A DNA stretch of 64,000 nucleotides from Udeniomyces pyricola (GCA_039545295.1 BCIK01000009.1:886405-950404), one strand, 5' to 3'. Shown: positions 48,487 through 63,969, counted from the first letter of the stretch. A program made the numbers and translations. The notes: generated by a model not told the origin, from the sequence alone.

Positions 48487-51400
48487 TCACGCAAAGGGAT
48501 CAAACTCTGCCGCTGCCGCTGTTGCGCTTGCTAGTCCACTGGCTCCCCACCCTCCTCCATTTGGACCAGCGCTCGTCATGGGTTGAAGCAGACCTCCTCC
48601 GCCCATATAACCAGGAGGGTGCTTTGGCATTATTTGGGGTTGTAGGGGTGTCCCGAAGACTGCTTGGCCATGATTGACAGCTGATGGGTGGCCCAGAGAA
48701 GAAAGTGGAGGAGCGGGCGCCGTCATGGCAGAAGAGGGTGCGTAGTTATTTCGCGACGAGGCCTGGATGGGTGGAGGTATAGAGGACGTGGTCGGTTGAA
48801 GCGTTGGAAATAGCGGGAGTTGCTGAGGCTGAGCGGGAGAAGAAAACGGGAGGGAAGGAAAGCCCAGATGGGCAGTAGTTTGCGCAGATGAGGTAGATGC
48901 GACTGGGGTGGGAATTATGTGAGAGGTGCCAGAGACTGGTGTGATGGGTGCAATGGGTGGTTGAATGAAGGCCGTCGGGTCGAATGCCTGTGATGGAACT
49001 GATCGTGCACCAAGCCGGGAACCGCTTCTGTGTTTTACCATGGGCGGTGCAATGGAAGCCACCTGGGAAGCCGGGGCAGCCATCATGCTGTTGTTCGAAG
49101 CAGGAGCGGTCGGACCTGGAGTCTACATCGGGTGATATGGTGCCAGGAGTAAATGTTAGAATTGAATGCATTCCAATATCTTGCAAGAGTGAAGAACCAG
49201 CTTACAGCTCCCCAGAGATCGTCTTCCCATGGATCGCGAGGCGCAGAAGCGTTCAAGGATGCATTTTGTCTACTGATGAGCGACTCGAAATCAACCTCCG
49301 CGGAGGCAACAGGGTCGGAGGCCATTGTTTGCGCGTGAGTTTGCTCGATCCGGCGAGTTTCTCGAAGATGCTGCGATTGCTCTGCAGACTCAGCGCAACG
49401 TATCGAGGTAATATTGGAGAACAAGGTGTGAGCATGAAACCATATACCAAGGTGACTGGACATACGCAACGAACCTTGCTCGACGCGCATTCCAAGCGTT
49501 TTGATCGTAGTCATGAATTGTCCAAATTGATCCACGTTCAATACTGTAGTGAGTGTGGTGTGAGACAGGCTGCCATATCAGTCTGCAAGTCCGGTAACCG
49601 CTTGAGGGACACGCGTAGAGTGAAGCACATACGTGGACCCATAGAGAATGTCCAGAGCTGAGGTAGCACGAGCGTTCTGTCGTGAGAGGGAGTTTAGATG
49701 ATATGGTTAGCTCTTCTAGCGTTGTTCAACGTCTGAGGTGATGCCCAGAATCGTCAGACAACTACTACGTACGCAACGGCCTCGCGATCCACCTTGGATC
49801 CCATTTCCTGGTGTAAGCCCAGGATACCCATCATGACTAGAGGCTCCTTGGTCTTGGTCTTGGCTAGGAGGGGTACCAGCTTTGACGTAAGAGACGGCTA
49901 CAATGGCAGCTCCAATCGTGGCGCCGTCAGCATGCTTCGAGAGACACTAGACTATGATACCAGACATGATCACCCACCTTGTCGAGTACCTTGACCATGG
50001 AACGGAATGCAGCTAGCGTCTCAACCTTGACTAAAAGACAGACATTGACAGCGACGTAATCAAGATGAGGACACCCTAACATCAGGATTACGCGGCATTT
50101 CGGTAAAGAAGCACAGCAGGTCCAGCGTGGAGTAGAAGAAAAAATCTTGAACTGACCACTCAGTGCACGTGTCTTGACAAAAACTTGGGCCGTTTTGACA
50201 AAGAGAACATCCTGCACGGTGGACACATCGAGCACATCGAGTAGGGTGGGGATCACCTTCAAGGCTTTTTCTTGTACTTCGGGATGCTCCGAATCGAGAG
50301 AGTTATAGATCAATGGCATGATGTCTGGTCCGTGAGTGTATTCGGATGTGAATGAAGAATTACTGGTTAGCGCCGAGTTTTCTCGCATAAATAGCTGCCA
50401 AATCACTCGCAGACTCACGTTCACGAAACATGGCCGAGCTGGTCTTTTCAACAAACAGTGGGAGGCTCCCGAGAAGGCCTGAAGGAAAGAAGGGGTATAG
50501 CTAAGTCAGCATCGTCGCGCGCGGCATCCACTATGGGAAGCCATAGTCAAAAGAAAAGAAGAACAGGCGACCGACTTAGCATGTTCTGTGGCGGATCAAT
50601 GAGCGCGAAGAGTGGACGAAGGGCTAGAAGAGTCTGAGAGAATTCCGCCTTGGATTGAATCCTGGCGATTTCAAAGATGTTTGGCAAGAGGAAGGGCAGA
50701 AGCCAAGGGTCCTTCATCTATGTTACGAGGTAGTCACGGATCGGGTGTCAGGTCTCGAGATGTTGAATAGTCGATGGCAACGATAGATCAAGGCTAGTGC
50801 CAAGTCTCATAAGCGTACCTCTTCGAGTAAGCTTGCTACAAGTCAGAAGTGAAACGTCAGTCATGCGGTCGAATGTTGAGTTTGGCAGTTCAGAGAGTCG
50901 GATAACTGACGAAGTATTTTGCGCTTTCGAAGCCGTTCTGAAAACGACGGCAAGACTTTAAGCAGTCCTCGAAGGAAAGTCGCCTTTTCTTCCTTGGCTT
51001 TAGAACTGAAGGTCGCTCGATCGAGGAAGAGGAGCGTAGAAATGGCGAGGTTCGAGAAGAAAGGGTGGGAAGGCAGTGTCAATGCCGTCAACCGACCCAT
51101 CGGGTGTCTTGTGACGAGATGTGAGAGTAAATCTGGGGCCAAAAAAGTTCATGACATGCATCAGTCCGGTTCTCGCCCTCTTCCCATTTTCCAACGATCA
51201 AGTACCGCATGGAAGTTGATGCACCTTTCAAGTCGCCTCCAAGCTTAGCAACAGCTGATGCCGTCCCAATCTCGCCTCGGGCGAGTCTATCGGCGTTCTT
51301 ACGGAAATTTTGAAGAGAATTGTGATGTTGAAACGGCGGTCGTCCACCCAGATGGACGGCGTACAGGACACACCCCAGGGCATATAGATCGGAGGAGGCG

Positions 51401-52777
51401 GTGATTTGCTCATCCAAGGCATACTCAGGCGCTGGTGTATTATCTCTAATCAGTATGGTATGGCCTCAATGGTGCCTGTTGCTGACGTTTGATATATATG
51501 CGGACTTACCCATGTAATCCCAGTTTCGCTGAAGGCAGGGCGACCGAGAAGAAAGAAGTCCAGTTCGTTAGCGTTTCATCCTTCCATGGCCAGAGCTGAT
51601 AGAGTTGGCTGTCGGACCGACCTGCAACGATTCAGGGGTCCGAGCGTCCCTCTGTGGAAAGGTCCATCGCGTCGGCTGCTCTGAAGAACCCCCCTCGGTA
51701 GCGGTGAGCGGAGAAGTCATCCAAAATGCTCCCAACTTCCAATCTCCCTTTGCGTTGATAAGGATGGCGTCTAGTCCAAAGAAAGGCTTCAGTGGACTGT
51801 CCTCATCTAGGATTTGCAGCGAAAAGAGAGCATTTCTCACCCGGACTGATGTTGTTATGCATGAGCTTGGCTTGACTGTGGAGGAAGGAAAGACCCTGGG
51901 CGACTTGTAGGATCCCCTTTTGGATCTGTACGTATGGGAACAAACACGTCAGTAAAGAAAATCCATTTTTGGTCAGCACAATTCCCCCCGAGAGGCGTGT
52001 ATTGTTCACTGAACTGACCTCAACCTCATCCAAGTCGACGCCGTCGAGCACGCCTCCAACACGAGCAGAGGACAGAGAACCTGTCAGACTTGAGATGATG
52101 GGTTCCGTAGCAAACGTGATTTCGCTCCGGGTCTCTTCCATGGGTTCGACGATCTCAAGGAGGCACGGATGCCTGAGTCGAGAAAGGGAGCTAGCCTATC
52201 GGATAGAGGGCACCCGATCAATCAAAAGAGCGAGACCAGACATGAACCCAAGAGAATCGGTGGGCATACAGGAGATGTACGACCGTTGGTTAGCACTCCG
52301 GGGCACGATGAAGCGCGATAGCAGACAGGCGAAAAGGCTGAGCCGCTCTTACCTCCTTCTTGAGCAACTCTAAGGACTCTTGGGTCAGATTGGCAGACTT
52401 TTTGTCAAAGATCCACACCGACACCATCTGCGGACCAATCAATCAAAGGTAAATGGAGGGAAATGTCAGGACAGGTGTGGCCATGTCCGCAGCGGACGTA
52501 TGTCCCGGACAGCGAGCTCGGTCGAAGGTCGTTAGGCCATAGAGCTTGGTGGTGATAGGAAGAGAGGCCTGACCTTTTTAGTTGTCTTGTTTTCTGCCTT
52601 GACGACCTTCCAAAGTCCGATGGAGACAGGGGCGACATCGAGGCCGGATGACGTGGAGGAAGACGAGGTTCGTCCAAACGCAGGGGAAGTGGCAAAGGCA
52701 GGCCTGTCGGGGTCGTGGATGGTGTAATTGGAAGCGATGTTGGACCTAGCAAACAAAGAAGAGGCCACGGCTAGCAT
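48487..52777 (-). CDS. SCYL2: SCY1-like pseudokinase, SCYL2 type
   Basis: SCYL2-type proteins act in clathrin-coated vesicle traffic between Golgi and endosomes. Eighteen exons all keep frame: 52777-52574, 52427-52353, 52195-52019, 51925-51841, 51770-51622, 51528-51510, 51431-51225, 51132-50911, 50835-50819, 50717-50576, 50478-50419, 50324-50157, 50030-49978, 49897-49773, 49676-49633, 49543-49475, 49381-49206 and 49122-48487, giving 875 residues. The kinase-like part has SVWIFDKK, LMHNNISP in place of HRD and GDWKLGAF in place of DFG, so it is probably inactive. APEYALDE, SDLYALGCVLYAVH and HEAT-like repeats (IMPLIYNSLDS, VATLVLPQLW) follow. The C-terminus is Pro/Ser-rich with terminal FDPFA. 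Exons 6 and 9 are 19 and 17 nt. Confidence 0.95.
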
Positions 52778-53169
52778 GGAGGGCAAGTGAGAGGGGTTGT
52801 ACTGGTCGAGTGATGTGATGAGTAACTATAAAGTAGGCGATGGAAACGGAAGAAGGATGGACGATCATATGCATTGGGTGGATGGGAGGGAGATGTGCTT
52901 GATGATGAGACTGTGCTAAGTGAGAGCTGTGCTGATAGCTGTGCCAATAGCTGTGCTTTTGCATCGTGCAGGTTGCCTATTCAACTTGATGGTGATGATG
53001 TACTGTGATCATCGATCATCAGTCGCGTCGTTTGATTCCCAGACGCGATTCCTCAAAGACGCTGGATTAACCACTTGATCAAGCTCCTGAATCCGGTCCC
53101 AGTGCTGCCCCAAGGCCTCACCGCATATACACCCCACCCTTGCTTCATCCAGCGTAATCTAGATCACCC
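52778..53169. promoter_or_regulatory. Divergent region of SCYL2 and the CHY zinc-finger gene
   Basis: About 390 bp between divergent starts, with repeated agctgtgc units at 52923-52955. No gene is supported. Confidence 0.5.
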
Positions 53170-54377
53170 ATGTGGTGAGGCCATCTCCAACCCTCATCCT
53201 TCCCATCCCACTCCACCAGGAAACCCTCCCCTTACTTACTCCATACAAACCCGTCCGTTCAGCAAACATATTCTCAATGCTCAGGTCGCAGTCCGGGCTC
53301 CTTGCTGTTCAAAGTGGTTCGACGTCAGTCTTGCTGTTTCAATCTATCCCAAACCTCGCTCATCGCTCGACGCACGGGGACTATCATTTGCACAACCCTA
53401 TCCCCTTGCCTGGCTAGCTCCTCGGTCCGCACGGCATGCTGCCAGTCCCCGTCCGGTTTCGCAACTGATCATGGTGGCGTTGGTTTGCTCACATGAGGTC
53501 GTCGCCTTTGTCTGATACTTTTCTCTGTTCAACATGCCTTGCTACCACACTATGCCCTCAACGGAGGCAGTGCCCGGAATGCCGTACGTGCTCGGCATGT
53601 CGTGTTGACGCTGCGTCGGGCTTCACTGACGAGCTCCTTCTTTTCCTCCATCAGATGCGGAGAGATCCGATCATCCTCTTGCCAGGACGATGGAGATGAT
53701 TTTCTTGTGCAAAAAGTGTAAAAAGGCTTTCAGAAAGGTAGCAATATCCCTTATATGACGTTCTCTCTGAATACGAGATTTAGTCGTATATCGATCGGAA
53801 CGAGCACTTAACCTCTCTTTCCTTTCTCGATGCGCATAGGACATGACCCGCTACGAGGAATCCGATGAGTTTTGCCCTCATTGTGAGTCTTTGATACGCA
53901 TACGGCCAGCTTGAGTAGTTCCAAAGCTTACGATTCTCTCCTTATTCCTTGAATACGCAGGCGACAACCAATATGTCCGGTTCTTTGCCCTTTTCATCTT
54001 TGGGCGCATTGCTCCATCCTGAGTCATGCTTTTCTTGTATTGTGCAGGTCATCGAGGCGAAAACACCACAGGCAGTCTTGGGAGTTGAGGGCGAAGATGC
54101 TCGTATCGATTCCAAGTACGTTCCCATTCTCTCTCCTTTCCTTTCCTGCCCCGACTGTATGCAGCGAGTGCCATCGTCAAGATGAAGAGGTTTCATATCG
54201 CAAGCTGACCCTTGATATCACGTCCTTTCATCAAACAGGATGATCAAGGATGACCGTATCAAGAATGAAGATCTGCGAGGCGCTTTTGTCCGGGGCAAAG
54301 ACGTGTCGGACAAGGTGGACATCCGTCTCAAAGCCCCAACAGGGCAGATTGGTGGGGTGGACGAGTTGTTTGAGTAG
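53170..54377 (+). CDS. CHY-type zinc-finger protein
   Basis: Eight tiny exons keep frame: 53170-53174, 53263-53323, 53571-53583, 53655-53737, 53840-53882, 53961-53974, 54048-54115 and 54239-54377, giving 141 residues. The product starts MCKHILNAQVAVRAPCC and continues WFDCPECHAERSDHPL, IFLCKKCKKAFRKDM and DEFCPHCDNQYVIEAKTP. The paired CxH, CC, CxxC/H and CxxC sets are those of a CHY zinc finger, as in small proteins related to Hot13, which is linked to mitochondrial intermembrane-space import in yeast; function here is inferred only. The first Cys codon is split by the intron after ATGTG, and exon 3 codes just the CPEC part. One donor is unusual (GTCCGG after exon 6). Homology was judged from motif memory; the complete frame supports the model. 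Confidence 0.85.
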
Positions 54378-54786
54378 CATCAAACCCCGAGAAGGACAAA
54401 CTCAGAGGTGCACAACATGGGACAGTGGGCGAGGAGGTGAGACCAAGCCTCGAAACATACATCATGCATTGACGGTTCATGCTGACGAATCCGATGCGGT
54501 TTTGTCATAACATGCAATTACTTATGCCTAGCCGCTAGAAGAATGCGTTCAAGACAAATGTATGACATCAGATTATATCCATGAGCAGAATTCATGCCTC
54601 AGCGACGGGCAAAGATGAAACGAGGCAAGCGGTCCAGCGAAAAGGCAAGGGTATCGGCGGACGGTCGGGTATGTAGGATGAAGGAGCAGCGAATGAGAAT
54701 GGGAGGCTAAGCAAGACGATTCCTGTGCGACACGACACGAACAAGACAACAGAAGAAACGGGGGGCGCCCGGCTCAACGAGCCAGC
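54378..54786. other. Convergent spacer CHY gene / PKA
   Basis: About 410 bp between two converging stop codons. No gene or element is seen. Confidence 0.5.
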
Positions 54787-57365
<2,579 letters not shown>

Positions 57366-59583
57366 GTATGGATGCACTCGTGGTGTAGCTGCAGAGGCAA
57401 TGCCGAGAAAGTCGGGATCAGGCGAGAAGGGAATGTTGGATGAGCGCGGGTGAGGGCGAGGGCGGTCGCGTCAAACGAGGAGAGGTTTCGAGGCCGATCA
57501 CAAATGATGGAGGTCGGGTGTTGCTGAGGGAAAGATCGATGTTGGGATATATGATCTGCGTCCTCCAGAGTGGCTTGGCGCGGAAAAGTAGAGAGGAGAA
57601 CGACGGGGATGACTAAGAACGAGCTGCTTGGGAATGACGATGCAACTAGTGGAGAGGTCGAGGAAGAGATCGAAGAGAGCCTGTTGATATATGGACACGT
57701 TGACTATTGGATTGGGCCTGGCTAGGGCTGTGTGGTCTGTGGACTGACAAAGAAAGCCGTCACTTTGTAGATGGTTCGTCCCAACCTCGAATCACTTTCT
57801 CGCCCGCTCCCGCCCTGCTGCAAGCCGCGAGCTGGAAGCTAGCTAGCTACATCCGGCGACTCAGTCGCTCAGCAGCTCGTTCGTGTAGCATCGTACATGT
57901 ATTCAACTAGCTAACGTTGAGCAAACAAGCACCTTGCGCTTGGGAGCTTGAGCTGCTTGATATAAGCTGATTGATCTCACAGCTCGACATGTCCTCGTGG
58001 GCAATTGCTGCCATACTCCGGGACCCCCGGTCGGTCACCGGTCATGCATGCATGAATGCACTGACTTGCATTAAGCATTCCCGGGGAACGCCATGCGCGC
58101 ATGCCATGCACCATGTTCCGTCCACGTCGCCGCGGCGGCGTTTTTTGTCCTTCGATGAGGCCTAGGCCCTTAAGTCTCCTCGATGTATTCAATGTCTGAA
58201 ACGTGAAACCTCACATGAGAACAGCCTCGTGCGTTTACTGATTTAAATGCCAGCCTATGTCCTTCGCTATTACTACTGAACTTGTATTTACTTTTTGCAC
58301 AGGTTGAAGTCTTGTCGTTCAATGCTCGGATCGTTTCCCTCCGAATGGGCTGACAGCCTGTGTGCACGTGTACAGGCGGGAGTATTATCCTGCAGCTGCG
58401 AGTCCGACTCGACTCGACAACCCGACATCCGCTAGGGTGCACTTCACAAACAATCACGTTCAAAAACCGGTCACACTAGCGTACACAAAACACTCCCTAC
58501 TTCCCACAGAAACCGATTTCCTAGACTAAAAGTAATGACCTCAGAAACAAATCCAAAAACCTCGATGTAGGGTACGTGGGAGGCCTGAAAAAAACAGATT
58601 GATTGGATTCGTTTGGTAACGTGTGAATGAGAAGCGTAGATTGTAATAGTTGAACGCGCTGAACGTACGCTGAACGTTAAACGTTCGTGGCGAGAATCAA
58701 CCAATCGTTAATGAGACTAAATCACTTTAGCCTCGCGACGTAACGTCCGGGCTCTCAATATATATGAACGATATATTCAAATCGCGCTCACGGTTTCTCA
58801 ATGTCCTCTTCTACGGCTTGGCTAGATAATTTGACTCTTCCCTGAGCGATGCAAACTCACTCAACTCACAAGGTGATCACAGCATACGTACATCAGGCCC
58901 AACGCGTACGTTCAACGTTTAAGTGCTGTCGCAGTCGCCGAGGACTATATATAATCTATAGGCTAAAAGCCCTTGCTCTGCATACGTGTTCGATCCAGTA
59001 CTCAAATTAGGTTAATCATAAGCTGCCCGGTGGGCAATACCGACACGAAGTATATACGTACCTGAGTGTGCCTTGCGCGCGGCGGCTTCCGGCTTTGATT
59101 CCATATATAGATATATTGATGCTCCATGCACAGTGATCTGTCGACACAGATCGACCTCAAATCTCGCAAACTCCTTATTTCTCCTGATATATAGTATCTA
59201 GCTTCAAGCCGCTACAAATATGGATTGCACTCACAGCGGTCGGGTCTGTGGCTGTCTCAAGACATGTTTGATCACCGCAGGCAGACCAGGTAGATCGACG
59301 TGTCCTTACGTACTACTGAGTATGTATACGTACAAATTCACGCCACGATCGCAGTAATTACTTGTTGATCACTGCCTGTCGACTCCACGCATTTCACATA
59401 TCGACTGGAGTACTTTGAGACTGGTCGAGGCAATATGGCAATCGATATGGGCCCATGATCTAGCTGCTGATCATTCCTAGAAATTCGAACTCGTCTCATT
59501 CTACATGATGTGATCCTTGTATACTCCCCAAAGATTGCAGAGATTCCAAGTACAAAGAGACCGTACGTGACAGATAGTTGAGA
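57366..59583. other. 2.2-kb gene-free stretch upstream of PKA
   Basis: The PKA promoter and leader are presumably at 57366-58000. Beyond this, 58000-59583 has frequent stops in all frames, AT-rich patches (tatatatag near 59190) and palindromic motifs such as gaacgttaaacgttc near 58670. No gene or known repeat family is recognised. Confidence 0.5.
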
Positions 59584-61443
59584 TCATGACATTGAAATAC
59601 TAGACCCCTCGTCGCTTCCTTCGTCCTCGTTTCTGTCTTCGTCTGCCTCAGTTGAATTCTCGTCCTCGTCCTCCTCATCCAAGTTAAACCCATGCCGGGA
59701 AGCAACGATGGATTTTTCTCCCGCTACCCACTGCATTGCAGCCTCGAGGATCGCAAATTGTCTGCCAGGCAAGGAATAGAGCGTATATCAGCTCAGACCT
59801 CGCGGCATCGTTAGTCGATCAAAACATCCTTGAAACTGCATAGGAAGTACAATTGCTGACTCACCCCTTTTGGAAATCCAAGCACATAGTTTTGACGTCT
59901 TCTCGTACATCCGCGTCCGCAGTCTGATCATTCAAGTTGAGACCGGCCATCTTGCTTTCGAGCATGCCTTCCAGTACGTCGAGTGCTCCCAGTTCATTCT
60001 CTCCACCGATCTCAACGCCCCAAACTTCTTCTCCTTGCTTCCCTGCACGAAGCCTAGCCTCCAAGATAGCCTGTTCCGCCTGGTCTGCCACCAGTACCCT
60101 CAACGCTCCCATCAATTTGCCCCGCACTTGACCTGAGCGGCTCAGTTCAAAACGTTCTGTTGCGTCGAGACCAACACGGTCCAACAGCTCGGCCAAGGCC
60201 GGGGGAACACCTCCGAGTTTCAGCGGGAACGTATCGGTCGGAAGGTCGCAGATGATGAAGCCATATGCAAGCAAGAGCTCGGAAGAAGGCTTATCGCCGT
60301 AGTTGTTGAAGACTTCATGACCTGCTGGGATTGGCTGATGAACTTGGACTGTGACCATACCAGCCGAGGTTAAGGGCAAATGCGAGGGGGAGCTGATCCA
60401 TGAGACAGGGTGAGATGGGAGATGGTTCAGAACATCGATCCCAGGCAACAAAATAGGATGAGATGATGAAGCGGGATCCGAGTTAGGCGATGTGGATGCA
60501 TCTAAATTGAGCAAACGCGAGGGAAAAGCTCGTGAGTAGACAAGGGTGGCCGCCAAAAGATATCGCTCCCTGTAGACATCGATCGAGATACAACATCAGC
60601 ATCATTTGCTGATTTTCTCTGAGTCTCAGAAGAATGATCATATGTGTGTGACCGTGCGATTAAATCAAATGCGACTAACCATGTGAGGCCATCGAGCTGC
60701 AGCAGTTCGGAAAGGTTCTTCCACTCTGATTTCCATTCGGCCTCTAGCTCTTGGGCGGCTCCAAACACACTAGTCCCCCGCAGAAGGTCGCGTTCACCAG
60801 CCGTGAAGAAGAGTGGAGTTCGCATCATTGGAGCTGATGGCAGGGATTGTACATATGGTCCGTGACGGAGGTGTTCACTACAGTCCGGTAAGCATCAATC
60901 ATCCGTGAATCGAAAGGGAAGGGGGGGGGGGGGTTAGCGAAGGGGAAGGAGACATGCTGTCAGGACGGAAAGAGCCAATCGACTATGTGGAAACCTTTTA
61001 TCGTCACCTTTTTTGCTGCCGTTCCGACCAGATAGTGTGAAGAACAAGATACATGGCAACTTTGATCCTTTCTTGAAGCGCAGCGATCCGGCTCGGCCAG
61101 TCAGGGTCTTGTTTGGCGTTACCGCCCAAGGCAAGCATGGCGGTCTCGCCCATGGCAGGTGTGACGGCTAGCTCAAAGGGGATGGAGATGATGGACTCGG
61201 ATGAAGGTACAGGCGAGCTTGCGAACATGGAGAGACCGAAGACATCTGATGGAAAATCGAGCCGAGATATTGAGGTGAAGCGAGGGCCAGACGAAGCTTG
61301 AACATGTGAAGAGCGCGGGATTTTGAAAGTCGCATGCAGAGGCACAAGCAAATGAACGAACCGTACTTGAGGACGACTGATGGATTGATACGGCTTCCGT
61401 TATCCAGAAGCCAGGTGCGAAGATCTGTCTGGGCGTGTGACAT
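59584..61443 (-). CDS. SET-domain lysine methyltransferase, RKM/SETD3 type
   Basis: Five exons fit: 61443-61362, 61245-61008, 60877-60680, 60569-59865 and 59761-59584, giving 466 residues. The start MSHAQTDLRTWLLDNG matches the short helix before the SET domain in Rubisco-LSMT-like enzymes. Motifs follow: ISIPFELAVTP, LLPGIDVLNHLPSHP (the NH of the SET core), VFNNYGDKPSSELLLAYGF, then a helical Rubis-subs-bind-like part and an acidic tail (DEEDEDENSTEADEDRNEDE). Such fungal enzymes methylate ribosomal proteins or other cytosolic targets; the substrate here is unknown. Intron 1 begins GTTCGT. Confidence 0.85.
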
Positions 61444-62089
61444 GGGATGGCAAGGGTGAAGCTTGAAGGACGAAGAGGTCGAGATCAACCGGACGAGACT
61501 GTATCTTAAGAGACGAGAGCGTTTCAGAAGTTCAGAGATAACAAACCGTCGATTCGATCATCTGATCATTGATAGAGCTTGAGAGCAAGTTGAATTAGTG
61601 CACTTCAACAGGTCTTCAAAATTTATCATACGATCGGGATCAGACTTGCGAAGTTTGATCAAACCAATATACATTTATTCACTCTTGTGGGATCATTTCA
61701 TACTTGGAAATCTTTCTTTCCCTCCAGGTTATCTCCCTCAATCCGTTTATAGGGCCTTGACTGATGTGCGTGTCATTAAGTCAGTCGTTCGAGTAAGTCA
61801 CTTCCCTTCTGACTCGATTGTCCCTTTTGATGGATGAGGATCTCACAATAATCTCATGATGATATGTATCCTGCGTGTCCTTTTAACGAATGTGCCGAGC
61901 TGACTGAGATCATATATAGTTCCTACTGTGTCCTGAAGAAATTGCATTGGCATCCGCCCGCCTGAATCTTTGCTTTGCTAGAAGTCCGAGAGCTGCCTCT
62001 TACCTAAATCATTTCGTCACTCTAACAAAAACATGCCTTACTCCCAAAAAAAAAAAACAGGGCAAGTATCGGCAATGTAAAAGAGAGAA
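61444..62089. other. Spacer upstream of the SET-domain gene
   Basis: About 650 bp, AT-rich at 61600-61930. It probably holds the SET-gene promoter. No coding region is supported. Confidence 0.45.
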
Positions 62090-63638
62090 AAGACTTGCGA
62101 GGGCGGAATGAGGAGGGGGGGAGGAGGAGGTTGAAAGGCAGCTGCGAGCATGTCGTCGTCGTCGACTTTGATTGAAGAGAGTCTGCTGTAGACCGAGCTA
62201 TCTTCGGGGATGCGCATCAGACGGTCTTCCGGGACCTCGATCCCGGCAAACTAGTCGGGTCGGTAGATTTTGGGGAGGACGGTGTAGGCTTGCACTCGAG
62301 TTTGCTTGACGGTGAACTCGGAAAGCGCGTCCAGTTGAGCTTGATCCATCCTTCGTCGTCGAATCACGACGACATCGACTTTCTCGGGGAGGACAGGGAA
62401 ACGGGTGGTGAGGGCCATCTCTCGACGCGAAGAACTGACGGTGTAGCCTTGGTCGACGTATGGCCCCTCCCGTACATCGAACCTGCGAATCTGGACAGGG
62501 GTGTGGACCTAGGACAGGATGATCTCCTCAATGTTGGCCGAGTGGCCGTGTACCGCGACGGGGTTGTCTCCCACCTCGTCGACGTTTGGTCCTGTACAAT
62601 CGGAATCGAATGGATACAACAAAGCTAGAAGCACCAGGTTGGAAAGATGAATCAGTCATGACAACTCCCGTCCTGTCGAGCAACAGAAAGGCCCAAAGAA
62701 AGAAGAGATGGAAAAAGAAGAAAAAGATGAGACACAACCAGGGAAAGATTTCTATTCTATCTTTTGCATTCGTTCACCAGGATCCATGGCATTGTCGCCG
62801 TGCAACTTGGGACGGTGATTGACATGTCTGTACTTTCGACATGTCCGTCGACCATCTGCACTGATGCGAATGTCCCCGTCGACCCACACCTCCCATCACC
62901 GATCACATCTCTCGAGCTCGATGCTATCCAGCCGGGGCCGAAAAAGCCGTCGATCAACGTCAAGTCGTTTTCTTCCACTGCGGAGGCGTCTAACGGGTCG
63001 TGGGCCTCAGGATTCTCTTGTCCGGGGACTGTGCCTGGCTCAGATGGGTCGGAAACCTACCTCTTGGAAGCAGTTGGCAGCCACAACCTCATCCGAGAGG
63101 TAGAGTATCGATATTGGAACATCAGGACGGATGAGACATGAGTTGGTTCAGCGATGTAACAAGGATGCGATGAGTAGGTCGATAGTCGACCAGCGTCGCG
63201 TCTGAAGCCATGAAACGCCAGCCCCGGATGATGTAACACGGTTGGCAAAGGGGTTGGAGGGTTGATGTGAGATGGTTGGAGTGACAAGGTACTGATAACG
63301 ATCGATTCGAGGAGGCAACGACAAGCAAGACATGGATTGAGGAAGGACAGGATAGATCGATCAAAGGTGGGGGGTGTGAGTTCGAGGCGAAGAGCGGAAA
63401 GTTGGTGACCTTTTTGAGTGAGAAGCAGCGACTGAGCCAGCGCAAGTCGTCCCCATCATTTCGGACACGTGGCCTAGAAGTAATCGGTTTGGACCCTGTT
63501 GATATGTGCCTTCCTACGTTGATAACGAATTGTGACATACCATTCAACAGACTAGGCTCATACCTTCCTGCTCGTATCCTTCACTGAGCTCGAATCGGCC
63601 TGAGGGATGATATCAGCGTACCGAAAGATGAGCGCCAT
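62090..63638 (-). pseudogene. Unidentified multi-exon locus, possibly disrupted
   Basis: Minus-strand codon-like frames run through this region but I could not assemble a clean gene. Pieces: a possible start MALIFRYADIIPQADSSS at 63638; an open frame at 63287-63057; a frame at about 63040-62760 reading EENDLTLIDGFFGPGW and ILVN; then after a plausible acceptor near 62595 a frame to about 62095 reading VAVHGHSANIEEIIL, MALTTRFPVLPEKVDVVVIR and RLMRIPEDSSVYSRL. The last frame holds two in-frame TAG codons (62511-62509 and 62253-62251). Either introns ending in TAG are present, or the gene is broken. I do not recognise the family, and plus-strand frames here (62290-62628, 62764-63141) cannot be excluded. 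Confidence 0.35.
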
Positions 63639-63892
63639 CGATGGCCATCGTTCCAAATGGCGGCCGTGCTTGGAGCAGCGACATTTCGAGTCGGGTGAGG
63701 GCCCGGCTTTTCGTTTCGCACTGTCCAACGCCCACCTGCACCCCGTCTGCCCTGTCAAGTCCGTCCTCCCATCCTTTCACTTTACTCTTTTCCTTTCTCA
63801 TGTGGTTGATCCATCTGCCTACTTACTCCATACTGACTGATCCTTGTTCGCGACGATGTTGGCCCGCTCCGTTGCAGACNGCACGTCTTGAT

Positions 63893-63964
63893 GGCCGGCT
63901 GGCCTAATGGTAAGGCGTGGCACTTCTAATGCTGAGATTGCGGGTTCGATCCCCGCGTTGGTCT
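63893..63964 (+). tRNA. tRNA-Arg (anticodon UCU)
   Basis: A complete 72-nt cloverleaf without intron. The acceptor stem pairs GGCCGGC with GTTGGTC, using three G-U pairs. The D arm is GCC-TAATGGTAA-GGC. The anticodon arm is TGGCA-CTTCTAA-TGCTG, giving TCT at 63925-63927. The T arm is GCGGG-TTCGATC-CCCGC, with standard A- and B-box sequences inside. It reads AGA (and possibly AGG) codons. Confidence 0.93.
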
Positions 63965-63969
63965 AATCG

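Noticed and set aside
48487..52777. SCYL2 as an active kinase
   Set aside because: The HRD and DFG motifs are replaced (HNN, GAF), as expected for the pseudokinase family, so this is not a new defect.
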